Of a stretch of 42,447 bases of DNA, positions 15,933 to 24,198 are shown in pieces. The notes beneath the pieces were generated by a model. It searched no databases, was not told where the DNA came from, and saw only the letters and a program-made list of their open reading frames with translations. Origin of the DNA: Chloroflexota bacterium. GTDB taxonomy: Bacteria > Chloroflexota > Anaerolineae > Anaerolineales > Villigracilaceae. The DNA lies in NCBI GenBank assembly GCA_021824575.1, contig JAKAKJ010000046.1:1-42447 (forward strand), given 5' to 3'. Positions within the stretch are counted from its first letter, which is position 1. Each line of letters begins with the position of its first letter. The position numbers and the translations under genes are program-made.

Positions 15933-16450
15933 TTGAATAAAAAGATTCCCACGAGACCCGCGGCGATCAGGACAAGAGGCGGGGGCGCGTCAAAAATAAA
16001 CGCAACCAGGCTGACGGCACCCACCGCCAGCATTTCCCAGCTGATAATTCCTCCGTTTCCTCCAATCATGAGTTGGAACGCCACAAAGACCATCAACACC
16101 GCGACTGCTGGCGTCAGTCCTTCAACGAATCGACTCACCCATGCCTCGCGCCGCAGGCGATGAAGAATCGCCGCCACACCGAGGATCAGAAAGGTTGGAG
16201 GCAAAATGGAGCCAAGCAACGCGGCCATTGCGCCCGGCATTCCATCCACGTGATAGCCGATGAACATCGCCATCTGCAATGCATCACTCCCGGGCAGGAC
16301 ACTCGAAAACGAAACCGCCTGGATAAATTGCTCCTCGGTCACAAATGTCCCAACCGCCTCTTGATGCAAGAGTCCGACCGATGCGATGCCCGATGTGCTG
16401 AGAAGATTTACTTTGAGAAAAAGCCAGAAGAGAGAAAGAAGAATGCCCAA
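15929..16450 (-). CDS. Half-size CHR (chromate transporter) family protein
   Basis: 173 residues, partner of 15396-15932 and similar to it along its length (LFLKVNLLSTSGIASVGLLH, VLPGSDALQMAMFIGYHVDG, then FDAPPPLVLIAAGLVGIFLF near the end, matching LGAPPPLVLLGGGLLGIILF of the partner). It has about five membrane segments. The usual PGP is again PGS. Its stop overlaps the partner's ATG. It starts 27 nt after elp3 ends, so it is probably in the same transcript as the APS reductase and Elp3. Linkage to sulfur assimilation fits with chromate being a sulfate analogue, but the transported ion is not shown by the sequence. Confidence 0.85.
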   Translation of the reverse strand: MGILLSLFWLFLKVNLLSTSGIASVGLLHQEAVGTFVTEEQFIQAVSFSSVLPGSDALQMAMFIGYHVDGMPGAMAALLGSILPPTFLILGVAAILHRLRREAWVSRFVEGLTPAVAVLMVFVAFQLMIGGNGGIISWEMLAVGAVSLVAFIFDAPPPLVLIAAGLVGIFLFK

Positions 16451-16477
16451 AAATTTCCCTGTAGATGACTCGAAAGA

Positions 16478-18130
16478 CTAAACAATGTTTTTGAGCAGAT
16501 ACAGTTCGCCGCGTTCAAAGCCGCGCTCAAGATAATACTGCCGCGTCCCCACTGCTGAGATGACAGCCACGCGATTGAAGCCGTGTGATTTTGCGATCAA
16601 ATCCGCCTGTTCAAGCAGACGCGTTCCCAGTCCCGCGTGCTGCGCCGCGCCTTCTTTTTCCGCGCCAACGGGAAGTGATTGCCCATAAACATGGACCTCG
16701 CGAATCAACGCTGCGCCATCCAAATCTTTCAATCCGGTTTGCGGCGCGTTTTTGGAGGGCAGAGATAAACGCAGAAATCCAGCCAGTTTATCGTCAGGTG
16801 TTACAAAGGAAATAAAATGCTCCTCTGCATAGTCGGCTTGGTAAACAAGATCATCCAATTTGAGCAATGAGGATTCAACAGATTTGCCGCGCACTTCGCG
16901 GCAGCGCACACACTGGCAGGTTGTCCCGCGCCGTTTCATTTCTGCAAAAACATCCTGACGCAAACTCGTGCGGCGATTCCCGTCAACGACATTTGTGGAT
17001 GGAATATCACGTATCACGCGGTTGATGCGGCAGTAGCGCGGCACGGTCGGCTTGACATTTGCGATCAAGTCAATCAACTGTTCGGTCGTGTACGGATGAA
17101 ATTCTCCACGCTGCCAATATTCGTAAAGCTCGGCATTTGCCAGCAATTGATTTGGATAGATTTTTATTTCATCCGGGCAAAAGCCTCTCCACAACCGCGC
17201 AAAATCTTCGCGGTCCGATTCGGGTGTAGCACCGTGCAAGTTTGGCATCCAGTGCAAAACGATTTTGAAGCCTGCAGCACGGAGCAGCGCGGTTGCGCGC
17301 CGCGTGCATTCGACATCATGCCCGCGCTTGTTCATTTCAAGGATTCGGTCGTCCAAACTTTGCGCGCCCATTTGGACTTTGGTCACGCCAAGATGACGCA
17401 ACCAGCGCAGTTCATCGGGTGTGATTTCGTCAGGACGCGTCTCGATCACGAGTCCAACATTACGGTGAGGAGCGGATTCGTTTAGCGATTGCACTTCAGC
17501 CAATTCGCCATCAGCTATCGCGCCCTCGCCCCTCACCCCTAACCCCTCCCCCAATTTCGGGAGAGAGGATTCATTCATTGCATCGAAGCAACGCTGAACA
17601 AACCATTCCTGATAATCGCGGCGATACGAACTCCACGTGCCGCCGAGAATCAACAATTCGATCTTGTCGCTTGGATGACCGAGATTTTCAAGCGCCTGAA
17701 TCCGTGATTGGACTTGCATATATGGATCAAAATCATGTTCGAGTCCGCGCATCGCACCCGGCTCATCAGGCAGATATGATTTCGGCATGCGCACATCGGT
17801 CGGACAAAAGATGCATTTGCCGGGGCATGGATATGGCTTTGTCAAAACTGTCACGGTCGTCACGCCAGAAAGTGTGCGGACAGGCTTCATGCGAATCCGT
17901 TCGAGCAGACGCACGTCCGCGCGCAATTCACCGGCATCCACCATTTGATGATACGCGGCGACTAAAACATATTTGCCAAGATAGCCGCCATCTTCAAGCG
18001 GATATTTTCTCAGTGCATCCATCACCGGCTTGCCATCGCGAATTTCATCCATCACCTGGCGCGCCAAAACCATCCATTCAGGTTTGATGGTGTGAGTCGC
18101 AACCCATTCTTCCTGTTTTGGCGATCTCAT
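16478..18130 (-). CDS. elp3: Elp3, tRNA wobble-uridine radical SAM acetyltransferase
   Basis: 550 residues. The N-terminal radical SAM domain has the cluster cysteines Cys102, Cys106 and Cys109 (CPGKCIFC). The core motifs are VGLVIETRPDE, VTKVQMGAQSLDD and MPNLHG, and the middle has the tRNA-binding basic region with CQCVRCREVRG. The C-terminal GNAT domain (about 400-550) carries EVHVYGQSLPVG and HAGLGTRLLEQA. It modifies U34 of tRNAs to the carboxymethyl form; homologues exist in other Chloroflexota such as Dehalococcoides. An in-frame insertion (LPKLGEGLGVRGEG, residues about 189-202) occupies a variable loop and derives from a DNA repeat. It overlaps cysH by 4 nt (ATGA). Confidence 0.93.
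   Translation of the reverse strand: MRSPKQEEWVATHTIKPEWMVLARQVMDEIRDGKPVMDALRKYPLEDGGYLGKYVLVAAYHQMVDAGELRADVRLLERIRMKPVRTLSGVTTVTVLTKPYPCPGKCIFCPTDVRMPKSYLPDEPGAMRGLEHDFDPYMQVQSRIQALENLGHPSDKIELLILGGTWSSYRRDYQEWFVQRCFDAMNESSLPKLGEGLGVRGEGAIADGELAEVQSLNESAPHRNVGLVIETRPDEITPDELRWLRHLGVTKVQMGAQSLDDRILEMNKRGHDVECTRRATALLRAAGFKIVLHWMPNLHGATPESDREDFARLWRGFCPDEIKIYPNQLLANAELYEYWQRGEFHPYTTEQLIDLIANVKPTVPRYCRINRVIRDIPSTNVVDGNRRTSLRQDVFAEMKRRGTTCQCVRCREVRGKSVESSLLKLDDLVYQADYAEEHFISFVTPDDKLAGFLRLSLPSKNAPQTGLKDLDGAALIREVHVYGQSLPVGAEKEGAAQHAGLGTRLLEQADLIAKSHGFNRVAVISAVGTRQYYLERGFERGELYLLKNIV
17520..17572. repeat. Dispersed repeat inserted in frame within elp3
   Basis: C-rich unit on the plus strand with CCCTCACCCCTAACCCCTCC followed by a small hairpin (CTCCC...GGGAG). 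On the minus strand it encodes PKLGEGLGVRGEG. The phrase 'LGEGLGVRGE' occurs in unrelated proteins of several phyla because this type of repeat inserts into genes. The flanking Elp3 sequence resumes in register directly after it. Confidence 0.65.
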
Positions 18131-18879
18131 CTCGCGTCCTCAGGTTCCATCACAAACTGATCCTTGACCTCAGCCAGCTCTTTATGCTTGAACATGTCAG
18201 TGTGAAGTCCGCATTCGGTTTTGCCGCGGCCGGCCCAACGTCCCGCGCGATCGTCTTCATTCAATCCAATGGCGACCGTGCATGGCGCGCATCCGATGCT
18301 TCGATAGCCGCGTTCATAAAGCGGGTGCACTGGCAGTTGATGATCCGCCATATAAGTTTGAACGTCGCGCTTCGTCCAATTGAGAAGCGGATTAACCTTC
18401 AACAATCCGTCATCCTGCAATTCCAAAATCTGCGCGTGAGCTCGGTTGGAAGTTTGATCGCGTCGAATGCCGCTGACCCAGGCTTTCAACCCGCTCAACG
18501 CTTTTTGCATCGGCTGGACTTTATAAATGTAACAACACAGGTTCGGGTCCTGGAGCGGGAGCGAACGCACATTCTGGCGTGCAAAATGATCCCAACGCGA
18601 ATCGCGATAAAGATCAACGACGTTGAGATTCCATTCGTGCTGGATTCGTTCGCGGAAAATCAGCGTGTCCCAAAAATGGTAGCCTGTATCGAGGAAGAAA
18701 ATTTTGATGTCAGGCAGGATGCGCGTGGCCATATGCAGAAGCGGCATGCTCTGCGTTTGGAACGACGTGCTCAACGCGATCTCGGGCGCGAACTCGTCCA
18801 CCGCCCACTGGATGATTTCCTGCGGTGTCTTCGCCTCGAACTGCGCCGAAAGCGCGGCGATTTCTTCCTTCGTTTTCAT
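18127..18879 (-). CDS. cysH: Adenylylsulfate (APS) reductase, CysH type
   Basis: 250 residues; reduces APS (or PAPS) to sulfite in assimilatory sulfate reduction. The P-loop-like start is ALSTSFQTQSM (about 36-46), followed by LDTGYHFWDTL and RDQTSNRA. Two cysteine pairs, DPNLCCYIYKVQ and RSIGCAPCT, mark the 4Fe-4S APS-type enzyme, and the redox-active C-terminal ECGLH is present. The ATG at 18879 overlaps on the opposite strand with a possible ATG at 18878. A TATAAT (18888-18893) ends 8 nt before the start, with no Shine-Dalgarno, so a leaderless mRNA is likely. It heads the elp3/chr/usp group. Confidence 0.93.
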   Translation of the reverse strand: MKTKEEIAALSAQFEAKTPQEIIQWAVDEFAPEIALSTSFQTQSMPLLHMATRILPDIKIFFLDTGYHFWDTLIFRERIQHEWNLNVVDLYRDSRWDHFARQNVRSLPLQDPNLCCYIYKVQPMQKALSGLKAWVSGIRRDQTSNRAHAQILELQDDGLLKVNPLLNWTKRDVQTYMADHQLPVHPLYERGYRSIGCAPCTVAIGLNEDDRAGRWAGRGKTECGLHTDMFKHKELAEVKDQFVMEPEDAR

Positions 18880-18887
18880 GGCTGAAA

Positions 18888-18904
18888 ATTATACCCGTTA
18901 TAAT
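18888..18904. promoter_or_regulatory. Divergent pair of -10 elements for cysH and the methyltransferase
   Basis: On the minus strand TATAAT occupies 18893-18888, 8 nt before the cysH ATG. On the plus strand TATAAT occupies 18899-18904, 6 nt before GTG 18911. The two hexamers lie only 5 nt apart, so RNA polymerase binding at one should exclude the other. No classical -35 is seen for either. Confidence 0.55.
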
Positions 18905-18910
18905 GTTGAC

Positions 18911-19627
18911 GTGGACTCGGCGACTGCCCAGCGATTGCTCGATCTCAACCGACAGTTTTACACGGATCATGGCCGCGACTTCTCCGCGACGCGCGAGCGA
19001 TTGCAACCCGGCGTGATGCGCGTGCTTGAAACTTTGCGCGGCAGCGAATCGATTCTGGACTTGGGATGCGGCAACGGCGAGCTGGCGCGGACGTTATCGC
19101 GGCGCGGCCAGCGCGGTTCGTATCTGGGCTTGGACTTCAGCCTGCCTCTGCTCAACGAGGCGAAACGGATGCCTTTCACTTTTCCCGTTAAATTTTTGGC
19201 GACAGACATCACCGCCGGAAACTGGCGCTCCAAACTTCCACCAGCCACTTTTAATTTAATTTTTGCTTTCGCGGTGTTTCATCACATTCCAAGTTTTGAT
19301 CTGCGTTTAAACATCATCAAGGAGATTTATGACCTGCTCGAGCCGGGCGGACTCTTCATTCATTCCAACTGGCAATTCCTGAACAGCGAAAGATTGAAAG
19401 CGAGAATCCAAGCGTGGGATAAAGTTGGTTTAAGTCCGCAGGATGTTGATCCAAACGATTATCTGCTTGATTGGAAGCGCGGCGGAACTGGTTTACGCTA
19501 TGTGCATTATGTCAATGAAGAAGAACTCAAACAATTAGCAAAAGCCAGCGACTTTGAAATCATTGAAACATTTTATTCGGATGGGGAAAACAAGAAATTG
19601 GGTTTGTATCAAGTTTGGAGAAAATAA
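18911..19627 (+). CDS. Class I SAM-dependent methyltransferase
   Basis: 238 residues from GTG 18911; an ATG at 18878 would add 11 residues but overlaps the cysH start on the other strand and has no ribosome site. SAM motif I is ILDLGCGNGELARTL (about 43-57), followed by YLGLDFSLPLLNEA and FAVFHHIPSF (motif IV region), with the post-motif LLEPGGLFIHSNWQFLNSER. The C-terminal half (VGLSPQDVDPNDYLLDWKRG, YVHYVNEEELKQLA) resembles ALKBH8/Trm9-like tRNA wobble methyltransferases. That would fit with Elp3, whose product is the substrate of such enzymes, but this is inference. It is coupled to the DDAH-like gene by one base. Confidence 0.85.
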   Translation: MDSATAQRLLDLNRQFYTDHGRDFSATRERLQPGVMRVLETLRGSESILDLGCGNGELARTLSRRGQRGSYLGLDFSLPLLNEAKRMPFTFPVKFLATDITAGNWRSKLPPATFNLIFAFAVFHHIPSFDLRLNIIKEIYDLLEPGGLFIHSNWQFLNSERLKARIQAWDKVGLSPQDVDPNDYLLDWKRGGTGLRYVHYVNEEELKQLAKASDFEIIETFYSDGENKKLGLYQVWRK

Positions 19628-19628
19628 A

Positions 19629-20393
19629 ATGCTCATCGCCATCACACGCGAAGTCAGCCGTTCGATCATCAATTGCGAATTAACTCATCTTGCCCGCACC
19701 CCGATTGACGTGGAGCGTGCCCGCGACCAACATGATCAATACGAATCTGCGCTTAAACATTTGGGCGTGGCGGTTTTATCTTTGCCCGAAGAACCGACCT
19801 TGGCCGATTCGGTTTTCGTCGAAGATACGGCACTTGTATTGGATGAATGCGCGATTATTCTTCGCCCTGGAGCGGAGTCTCGCAGACCTGAAACAGAATC
19901 AATTGCGAAAATTCTTGCGCCGTATCGCAAGCTATTTCACGTCGAAGCGCCCGCCCGTGTGGATGGCGGCGACATTTTACGCGTTGGCAAACGAATCTAC
20001 GTTGGCTTGTCCACACGCAGCGATACGAATGCCATCGAGCAATTGCAGGATTTCCTCCAGCCTTATGGTTATGAAGTTCATGCGGTCATGGTCACGGGAT
20101 GTTTGCATCTCAAATCTGCGGTGACGCAGGTTGCAGAAAATACTTTGTTGATCAATCCCGCATGGGTGAATAAAAACAATTTCGACGGAATGACATTCAT
20201 CGAGATTGATCCGTCCGAGTCGTATGCCGCAAACGCAGTTTTGATTGGAGAAACAATCATTTATCCGACATCGTTTCCGAAGACGCAGAAAAAACTGGAT
20301 GAGGCGGGAATCAAAATGGTCACGGTGGACGCGGACGAACTTGCCAAAGCCGAAGGCGCAGTCACATGCTGTTCGCTGATTTTTAACGGTTAA
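19629..20393 (+). CDS. DDAH-like dimethylarginine dimethylaminohydrolase
   Basis: 254 residues of the amidinotransferase/DDAH superfamily, which hydrolyses guanidino groups (dimethylarginine to citrulline, or a related substrate). Seen: the N-terminal ITREVSRSIINCELTH, the acidic motif DSVFVEDTALVLDE (about 60-73), RPGAESRRPE, DGGDILRVGKRIYVGLS, the catalytic His in GCLHLKSAV (about 158-166), and the nucleophilic Cys in AVTCCSLIF at the C-terminus. The start at ATG 19629 follows GGAGA in the end of the methyltransferase gene. Substrate specificity cannot be read from sequence alone. Confidence 0.92.
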   Translation: MLIAITREVSRSIINCELTHLARTPIDVERARDQHDQYESALKHLGVAVLSLPEEPTLADSVFVEDTALVLDECAIILRPGAESRRPETESIAKILAPYRKLFHVEAPARVDGGDILRVGKRIYVGLSTRSDTNAIEQLQDFLQPYGYEVHAVMVTGCLHLKSAVTQVAENTLLINPAWVNKNNFDGMTFIEIDPSESYAANAVLIGETIIYPTSFPKTQKKLDEAGIKMVTVDADELAKAEGAVTCCSLIFNG

Positions 20394-20397
20394 AAAA

Positions 20398-20426
20398 TCG
20401 CCGCAAAATCCCTTCAATGGCGGCGA
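20398..20426. terminator. Hairpin between convergent genes
   Basis: 7-bp stem TCGCCGC / GCGGCGA with a 15-nt loop, between the ends of the DDAH-like gene and the diguanylate cyclase gene. No T-tract follows on the plus strand. On the minus strand GATTTTTTAAC follows the stem, so it could end transcription of the cyclase gene. Confidence 0.45.
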
Positions 20427-20462
20427 CCGCTAAAAGTCGAGGATCGAACAAGGAAAATTCCT

Positions 20463-22931
20463 TCACGTACTTACCGCAACGCGATTCCGCCCTTTGTGCT
20501 TTGCGATGTACATGGCTTGATCCGCGCGTGCGATCAGCGTGTCAAGATTCGGTGTGTTCTCATCCAGTTGGGCCACGCCGAGACTCGCGGTGACTTCAAT
20601 CTCAATTTCATCTGCGATCTGAAGCGGGTTGTTCGCAACCGCTTGCCGCAGCCGCTCCGCAACATTGACAGCAGTTTGAAGATCGGTCTCCGGCAAAAGG
20701 ATGACGATTTCCTCGCCGCCATACCGTCCAACCAGGTCAACATCCCGAACGGATTTGCGGCAAGAACTGGCGAGGTTTTGCAGCACGAGGTCGCCAGTGA
20801 AATGACCGTAGCCGTCATTGACTTTCTTGAAATGATCCAGGTCGGCCATGATGGCCGAGAAGGGACGCCCCGCGCGGTGTGACCTCGCAAACTCGATCTT
20901 GCCAATCTCGAACAGGCCGCGGCGATTGTAAAGCCCGGTCAAATGGTCGGTCAGGGCCAGGTTTTGGGTCTCCTCGAATAAGCGCGCATTTTCCAGCGTG
21001 ATGGCAACCTGTTTGGCAAAGATGGCCATTACCGGCAAATCCGCCTCGGTCACGTTCTGTCCCCACAGCCATAACGCTCCCAACAGATGATCTTCAAGCA
21101 GTAATGGCAGGTGGATGATCTCTGTTTCGCGGGTCACGTCTGCCGCGTGCAGCGCGGACGATACGGCGCTTTCAGGGTATCCGTTCAGGATGATTCTCAT
21201 CGTTTGGATGGGATCGGGCAAAACCACAGGAGCCAGCACATTTTCGATTCCAAACAACGATTCCATTTTCCCGGCGCGGACGCGATAACCAAACGCGTCC
21301 CTGGCCGCGACATCGCCCAATGCGGAAAGAAGTGGAGCGTATTGAAAGACCATCTGATCACTCTCCACCATGTACAAAGAGAGCATGGACTTCAATCCCA
21401 TCTCCTGGAATTCCTGCTGGAGTGTCTTGATCACCTCCGCCGGACTGACCATTCTTTCGATTTTCGCGGCGAGAGAGGACAGGGCTGAAGTCAATTCATT
21501 GGAACGAACCAGCCGATCCATCCAGTGATGCTCCGCGTCCAGTGTGCGGAGATATTCGATTGCGGTTGCGAGCTGTCCGGCAAAGGTCATCAAGAGGGAT
21601 TCGTCGTTTGGGGTGAACGCGTTCAACTCTGCGCTCTCAGCATTGATCACGCCAAGGACTCGCTCTTTAACCTTCAACGGCACACACAATTCAGAACGGG
21701 TGCGGGAATCCACATCGAAATAATTCTCGGCCTGACGCACATTCCCGACGCGCTGCGGCTTTCCGCTTTGCGCTACCTGACCGCTTATGCCCCTGCCCAG
21801 CGAAACCACAAAATCGAGGGGATCAAGGTTTGTCAAATCATATACGCGATAGGAAGGATGAGCGCGCAGCGTACCGGACTTTTCATCCAGAAGCAAAATC
21901 CCGAAATTATCCGGGAACAGATTCTGACCGATGATTTCCGTCGCCAGTTCCAATAATTTATCTTCGCTTTCAACCTGCGTTGAGGCGACGGCTATCTCGT
22001 TCAGCACCTTCAATTCTTTAATGCGCCGCCCGGCAATTTCGAAGGACTGCACCCGCGCTAATGCAATCGCAATTTGATGAGAAGCCAGTTCCCCCTGCCG
22101 GATTTCATCTTCGCTAAATTCGTGCGGCTGACGATAGGTTAGAAAAACGATTCCGAGTTTCTTTCCGCCCATTACCAAAGGCAGGCCGAGCATGGTATTC
22201 ACGTTGGAAATAAGAAAGGACATTTTCGCGCTGACCATCCCGCGGTAGGGAGAGTTTGCGAAATCCTTTATCACAAGGGGAGAGCCGGCGCTCAAAATGC
22301 GGCCCGCAAGGGTCGGTTCCCCAATTTCAAAACGAACTGACGGATAGACTCCACTGCCAGCGCCATGCGCTGCCAGAGGAAACAAAGATTGACGCGTCTC
22401 ATCCCATGAAGCGAGATAACAACCATCCGCTCCAAAAAGTTTGATGATTCCATCCGTAACGATCCTGGACATTGCGCCGACATCTTCCGCGTCCAACGCA
22501 GCCCATGTGATCTCATTCAACAAGGACTGGAATCGAAGACGGCCCTGGCGTTCCTCTTCGAGCTTCCTCAGTTCCAGGATGTCGGCGCGGTGCTGCCGCA
22601 CCAGCCTGCCGAGGAAGCCTGTGATTCCTCCAACGACCAGGAGCACGAATCCCACGACCAGGTCACTGGGAGTCAACATGCCGAGAGGAGACGAACCGGA
22701 TGCCATCAAGGCAAGAGAATGAACGATCACCATGACAGCAGAAATCACAATTCCGGCCAACGAGCCGAAGTACCACCCGTCTGCAGCCACAGGGAATAAT
22801 GCAAGGGAGACAGCGGCAAGCCCGATTTGATTATATAAAAGATAGAAAGCCAGAAAATATAATCCCCAAAGGATCAGGATCACAATCCGAGGCAGCGCAA
22901 CAGAACGCGGATAAAGAAGCTTTTCCAGCAT
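20463..22931 (-). CDS. Membrane diguanylate cyclase with three GAF-like domains
   Basis: 822 residues. About five N-terminal membrane segments (residues about 14-110), a helical linker (QHRADILELRKLEEERQGR), then three GAF-type sensor domains at about 150-300, 315-465 and 485-640. The GGDEF domain (about 655-820) has DHLTGLYNRRGLFE, the active-site loop RYGGEEIVI (Glu variant, active in the family) and, five residues before it, an RxxD inhibitory site (RDVD). It therefore should make c-di-GMP with product feedback. The GAF ligands are unknown. The second GAF ends with the typical KVKERVLGVINAESAELNAF. No EAL domain is present. It is transcribed alone. Confidence 0.93.
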   Translation of the reverse strand: MLEKLLYPRSVALPRIVILILWGLYFLAFYLLYNQIGLAAVSLALFPVAADGWYFGSLAGIVISAVMVIVHSLALMASGSSPLGMLTPSDLVVGFVLLVVGGITGFLGRLVRQHRADILELRKLEEERQGRLRFQSLLNEITWAALDAEDVGAMSRIVTDGIIKLFGADGCYLASWDETRQSLFPLAAHGAGSGVYPSVRFEIGEPTLAGRILSAGSPLVIKDFANSPYRGMVSAKMSFLISNVNTMLGLPLVMGGKKLGIVFLTYRQPHEFSEDEIRQGELASHQIAIALARVQSFEIAGRRIKELKVLNEIAVASTQVESEDKLLELATEIIGQNLFPDNFGILLLDEKSGTLRAHPSYRVYDLTNLDPLDFVVSLGRGISGQVAQSGKPQRVGNVRQAENYFDVDSRTRSELCVPLKVKERVLGVINAESAELNAFTPNDESLLMTFAGQLATAIEYLRTLDAEHHWMDRLVRSNELTSALSSLAAKIERMVSPAEVIKTLQQEFQEMGLKSMLSLYMVESDQMVFQYAPLLSALGDVAARDAFGYRVRAGKMESLFGIENVLAPVVLPDPIQTMRIILNGYPESAVSSALHAADVTRETEIIHLPLLLEDHLLGALWLWGQNVTEADLPVMAIFAKQVAITLENARLFEETQNLALTDHLTGLYNRRGLFEIGKIEFARSHRAGRPFSAIMADLDHFKKVNDGYGHFTGDLVLQNLASSCRKSVRDVDLVGRYGGEEIVILLPETDLQTAVNVAERLRQAVANNPLQIADEIEIEVTASLGVAQLDENTPNLDTLIARADQAMYIAKHKGRNRVAVST

Positions 22932-23026
22932 TGAATGTCCCTGACGAAATCAATTAAATTCTATTGCCCTCTCATTGAATCCACATTACAACTGGCGCGC
23001 GTTGACTGAACAGTTTTGTTAACCGC

Positions 23027-23066
23027 ATCGAAACGCACCGCTGAGCTCTTGGCAGTGCGTTTCGAT
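23027..23066 (-). terminator. Long-stem hairpin downstream of the Trp-rich protein gene
   Basis: 12-bp perfect stem ATCGAAACGCAC / GTGCGTTTCGAT with a 16-nt loop, 32 nt beyond the stop of the 23098-24177 gene. There is no clear U-tract on the minus strand, so it may act as a Rho-independent terminator only weakly or as a 3'-end stabiliser. Confidence 0.5.
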
Positions 23067-23097
23067 TGTCTGGATGCTGAAATGCCGAAGGGCGAAA

Positions 23098-24177
23098 CTA
23101 AACCCTTACGTTGTTTGGGTTGGCAACGTATTGCCACCAGTTGTTGGCAATCCCGTTCTGGATCCCCTTCACCTTGGGCATGTGGCTCAGCCACCAGCGC
23201 TGAAAAGCGCCGTCATCGCCGCCCCCCCATTCTGAGGTCGCGACGGAACGAACGTCGCCTTTGAAATCAGGAAAATTCTCCCAGTCATAGCATTCGCTTC
23301 TGACCAGAGTCTGGTTGCCGTAATCGTAATCCTGCACGCTGTTGGGAGCGTAATGGACAGTCCCAAGAGCGGCGCGGCCTGGCGCGATTTTGTCGAAGAG
23401 GATGAAGCGCTGGAATAAATTCAGGGTCTGGGTTGGACTGATCGTCGCGGGCGAACGATTCGGCTGGTAAGCCCATGTCAGGAAATCCTGGCAGTGATAA
23501 ACCTGTGCCATGATGCTTTCACAGCGATGAGCATAGGAATGCAGCATCTCGCCCACGGTCCGCTCATAAGAGAGTCCCATCACCACGAAGCGCCGGCTGC
23601 ATGAACTGGTGTTCTGAAGAGCCGGCCCATTGCACCAAAACGCGCCAGCGCCGCCCATCGTTGATTCGTACAAACCCGCATACGGAAACGCGACCACCCA
23701 CACTTCATCATACACATCATCGGCAATATTCTGCAAAATATCGAAGCGCGTGAGAATGGCGTTGTAATCTATGCCCATTGGCGTATGCGGAGGCGTTGTC
23801 CCGTTGATCACGTCGAGAAAAGTCTGGGGATTATAAACAAAGCCGTCGGCCAGAGCCGGAAACTCATCCAGTTCGACGCGCTGCGTGATTTGATAATTTG
23901 CCAGCCCGCCGCTGACTTGCGTCAGATCGCTGACGAAGCCGTTGATCAATTCATCCGGGTCAGACCAGTTTTTATAGACTGAAAGCTTTGTCCCCGCGTT
24001 TGGATCCATCGTCGGATTGTAAATAATCAGAAAGACCCGCGCGTTCATGACTTGGGTCGGCACATCGGGATCACTCACCGTTAAACTCGCATGACCCACA
24101 GCGCCGCCGATCACAGGATGACCTGGCTGCTGGGGCTTTATTCCCAGCAGCGAGTTAAGATAATCCGAGAATGGCAT
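23098..24177 (-). CDS. Unknown Trp/Tyr-rich protein
   Basis: 359 residues; I do not recognise a named family, although the segment with VVAFPYAGLYESTMGGAGAF (about 160-179) followed by CNGP has the look of a conserved block in uncharacterised bacterial and fungal proteins. Other notable blocks are GEMLHSYAHRCESIM (about 210-224, with His, His and Glu in helical spacing that could bind a metal) and HYAPNSVQDYDYGN. The end is WWLSHMPKVKGIQNGIANNW. There is no signal peptide, but the composition suits an extracytoplasmic or sugar-active protein. It begins 21 nt after the pseudo-phosphatase gene, so the two are probably cotranscribed. Confidence 0.7.
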   Translation of the reverse strand: MPFSDYLNSLLGIKPQQPGHPVIGGAVGHASLTVSDPDVPTQVMNARVFLIIYNPTMDPNAGTKLSVYKNWSDPDELINGFVSDLTQVSGGLANYQITQRVELDEFPALADGFVYNPQTFLDVINGTTPPHTPMGIDYNAILTRFDILQNIADDVYDEVWVVAFPYAGLYESTMGGAGAFWCNGPALQNTSSCSRRFVVMGLSYERTVGEMLHSYAHRCESIMAQVYHCQDFLTWAYQPNRSPATISPTQTLNLFQRFILFDKIAPGRAALGTVHYAPNSVQDYDYGNQTLVRSECYDWENFPDFKGDVRSVATSEWGGGDDGAFQRWWLSHMPKVKGIQNGIANNWWQYVANPNNVRV

Positions 24178-24198
24178 GGAAAGCTCCTCCTTTGGCTT

